Assembly: GCA_902580265.1 (NCBI GenBank) | Contig: CACHJY010000028.1 | Location: 1-14,668, forward strand | DNA length: 14,668 nucleotides | Source: an uncultured Alphaproteobacteria bacterium | Lineage (GTDB): Bacteria; Pseudomonadota; Alphaproteobacteria; Rhodobacterales; Rhodobacteraceae | Direction: 5' to 3' | Shown here: positions 13,783-14,668 of the stretch, piece after piece | Layout: each line of letters opens with the position of its first letter | How positions within the stretch are numbered: the stretch's first letter is position 1 | Program-made: the position numbers and the translations under genes | Notes under the pieces: generated by a model | The model's input: only the letters and a program-made list of their open reading frames with translations | Databases searched by the model: none | Told to the model about the DNA's origin: nothing

Positions 13783-13883
13783 GAACAAAACAATCATAAG
13801 TTAAATTGAAAAATATTATATTTAGTAAATAATTTAACTAGTTTATTATATTAAAATTCAAGTAAAACCAATCAACAAACAAA
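13783..13883. promoter_or_regulatory. Divergent spacer between the UbiH-type gene and the amidase
   Basis: About 100 AT-rich bases. On the minus strand a TATAAT occurs at 13820-13815; it would give a very short leader for the longer UbiH start (13797) and about 26 bases for the shorter one. No -35 matches well. An 8-base palindrome AACTAGTT lies at 13836-13843. Neither gene has a recognisable Shine-Dalgarno sequence. Confidence 0.25.
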
Positions 13884-14668
13884 ATGGACTTTGATAATTT
13901 AAAATATAAAAACATTAAGGATGTTAGCAAATTAATTGATTCAGGGCAGATATGCCCTGAGGAACTCACTAAATTTTATTTAGAAAAAATATCGAATGAC
14001 TCCAACTCAAAAGATATATTTACTAAAGTATTTAAAAAATCCGCTCTATACTCAGCCAAAGAATCAAAAAAAAGAAATAGAGCAGGATTAAGAAAAAGCG
14101 TTCTTGATGGGATTCCAATATCGGTTAAGGACTTAGCCGATATCAAGGGACAAATAACAGGTGGCGGATCATCTCTAACTAATAAAAAAAAAGCAAGGAA
14201 AAACGCGCATTTTGTAGATGATTTACAATCCCAAGGAGTAATTATTTTAGGTAAAACACACATGACCGAACTTGCTTTTTCGGGTCTTGGTCTAAATCCA
14301 ATAACCGCTACTCCTGCTAACCCATTTAATGAAGAGCTTGTTTCTGGAGGATCTTCTTCAGGTTCGGCAGTATCTGTTTCTAGAAATTATTGTCTTGGAT
14401 CAATTGGATCGGATACTGGCGGATCTGTGAGAATTCCTGCAGCCTGGAATAATTTAGTAGGATTGAAAACTACCCATAATCTTATTGATTTAGCTGGCGT
14501 TTTGAAACTTTGCCCTAACTTTGATACCTTAGGACCGATTTGCAAAACTGTTGAAGATACGAACTTGCTATTTAATGCAATGACCAATGGAAAGTATCAA
14601 AAACTTAGAAAATATAAGCCTGAAAATTTAAAATTTTTGATTATAAAAAATATGTTTTTTGACAGTAT
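13884..14668 (+). CDS. Amidase-signature family hydrolase, N-terminal 261 residues (3' end outside the window)
   Basis: The frame is open from ATG 13884 to the right edge. It belongs to the amidase signature family, Ser-cisSer-Lys amide hydrolases. The catalytic set is complete: Lys82 in DGIPISVKDLAD, cis-Ser157 in SGGSSSGSAVSVS, and nucleophile Ser181 in GSDTGGSVRIPAA. The spacings of 75 and 24 residues equal those of FAAH (142, 217, 241). KTHMTELAFSGLGLNP (124-139) and FDTLGPICKTVED are also typical. The reading GSVRIPAA, where GatA has GSIRQPA, argues for a general amidase rather than the tRNA amidotransferase subunit; the substrate is unknown. No Shine-Dalgarno sequence precedes the ATG (CAACAAACAAA). 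The gene has no in-window stop. It diverges from the UbiH-type gene. Confidence 0.9.
   Translation, partial: MDFDNLKYKNIKDVSKLIDSGQICPEELTKFYLEKISNDSNSKDIFTKVFKKSALYSAKESKKRNRAGLRKSVLDGIPISVKDLADIKGQITGGGSSLTNKKKARKNAHFVDDLQSQGVIILGKTHMTELAFSGLGLNPITATPANPFNEELVSGGSSSGSAVSVSRNYCLGSIGSDTGGSVRIPAAWNNLVGLKTTHNLIDLAGVLKLCPNFDTLGPICKTVEDTNLLFNAMTNGKYQKLRKYKPENLKFLIIKNMFFDS

Noticed and set aside
13884..14668. Annotation as GatA, the Glu-tRNA(Gln) amidotransferase subunit A
   Set aside because: The nucleophile region reads GSDTGGSVRIPAA and lacks the GSIRQPA and following GLKPTYG wording of GatA; no gatB or gatC is visible.
1..14668. CRISPR array, tRNA or rRNA genes, transposase, phage or toxin-antitoxin genes
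   Set aside because: No regularly spaced repeats, cloverleaf-like sequences or matching protein motifs were seen; spacers are all under about 165 bases and largely AT-rich.

Overview
The window reads as a gene-dense, AT-rich stretch of an alphaproteobacterial chromosome. It most resembles a streamlined marine Rhodobacterales-like lineage. The taxonomic hint comes from four things seen in the proteins: a complete RegB/RegA (PrrB/PrrA) redox two-component pair, a ferrochelatase and a thioredoxin whose wording I remember from Rhodobacteraceae homologues, a C-terminally extended proline iminopeptidase-type hydrolase next to ubiG, and an accD-folC-trxA block. The placement is inference; no 16S gene or marker tree is available here. 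There are 14 complete protein genes and two partial ones (pnp at the left edge, an amidase at the right edge). No tRNA, rRNA, CRISPR array, insertion sequence or phage gene was seen. The longest gap without a gene is about 163 bases (regB/regA), so there are no gene-free stretches over 300 bases.

Layout. 1-366 (+) is the end of pnp. 368-1405 (-) hemH and 1477-2211 (-) a NDUFAF5-like complex I assembly factor lie on the minus strand. Diverging from the latter are a MarR regulator (2282-2734) and an unrecognised conserved protein (2746-3450). ubiG (3455-4195, -) and a proline iminopeptidase (4255-5232, +) diverge from a 59-base spacer. A small putative lipoprotein (5234-5824, -) diverges from accD-folC (5961-8145, +). 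regB-tsaE-sbcB-trxA form a tight minus-strand run (11838 down to 8142), with regA (12002-12556, +) diverging from regB. A UbiH-family hydroxylase (12565-13782, -) then diverges from an amidase (13884 to the edge).

How the genes fit together. Several products serve aerobic respiration: ferrochelatase (heme), UbiG and a UbiH-type hydroxylase (ubiquinone), an NDUFAF5 homologue (complex I), and RegB/RegA, which in Rhodobacter senses the respiratory redox state through ubiquinone and a redox-active cysteine. RegB here keeps the quinone-binding GGxxNPF motif, the phospho-accepting His and a Cys exactly 40 residues later. accD, folC, pnp, tsaE and trxA are housekeeping genes for fatty acid, folate, RNA, tRNA t6A and redox functions.

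Architecture. All five convergent gene pairs end within 0-8 bases of each other, and folC and trxA share a CTAG that supplies both stop codons. I see no hairpin-plus-U-tract terminator anywhere. I did not find a new multi-gene system. The best leads are the unrecognised protein at 2746-3450, the degenerate methyltransferase motif at 1477-2211, sbcB in a slot where I remember addAB in relatives, and a regB/regA pair lacking senC.
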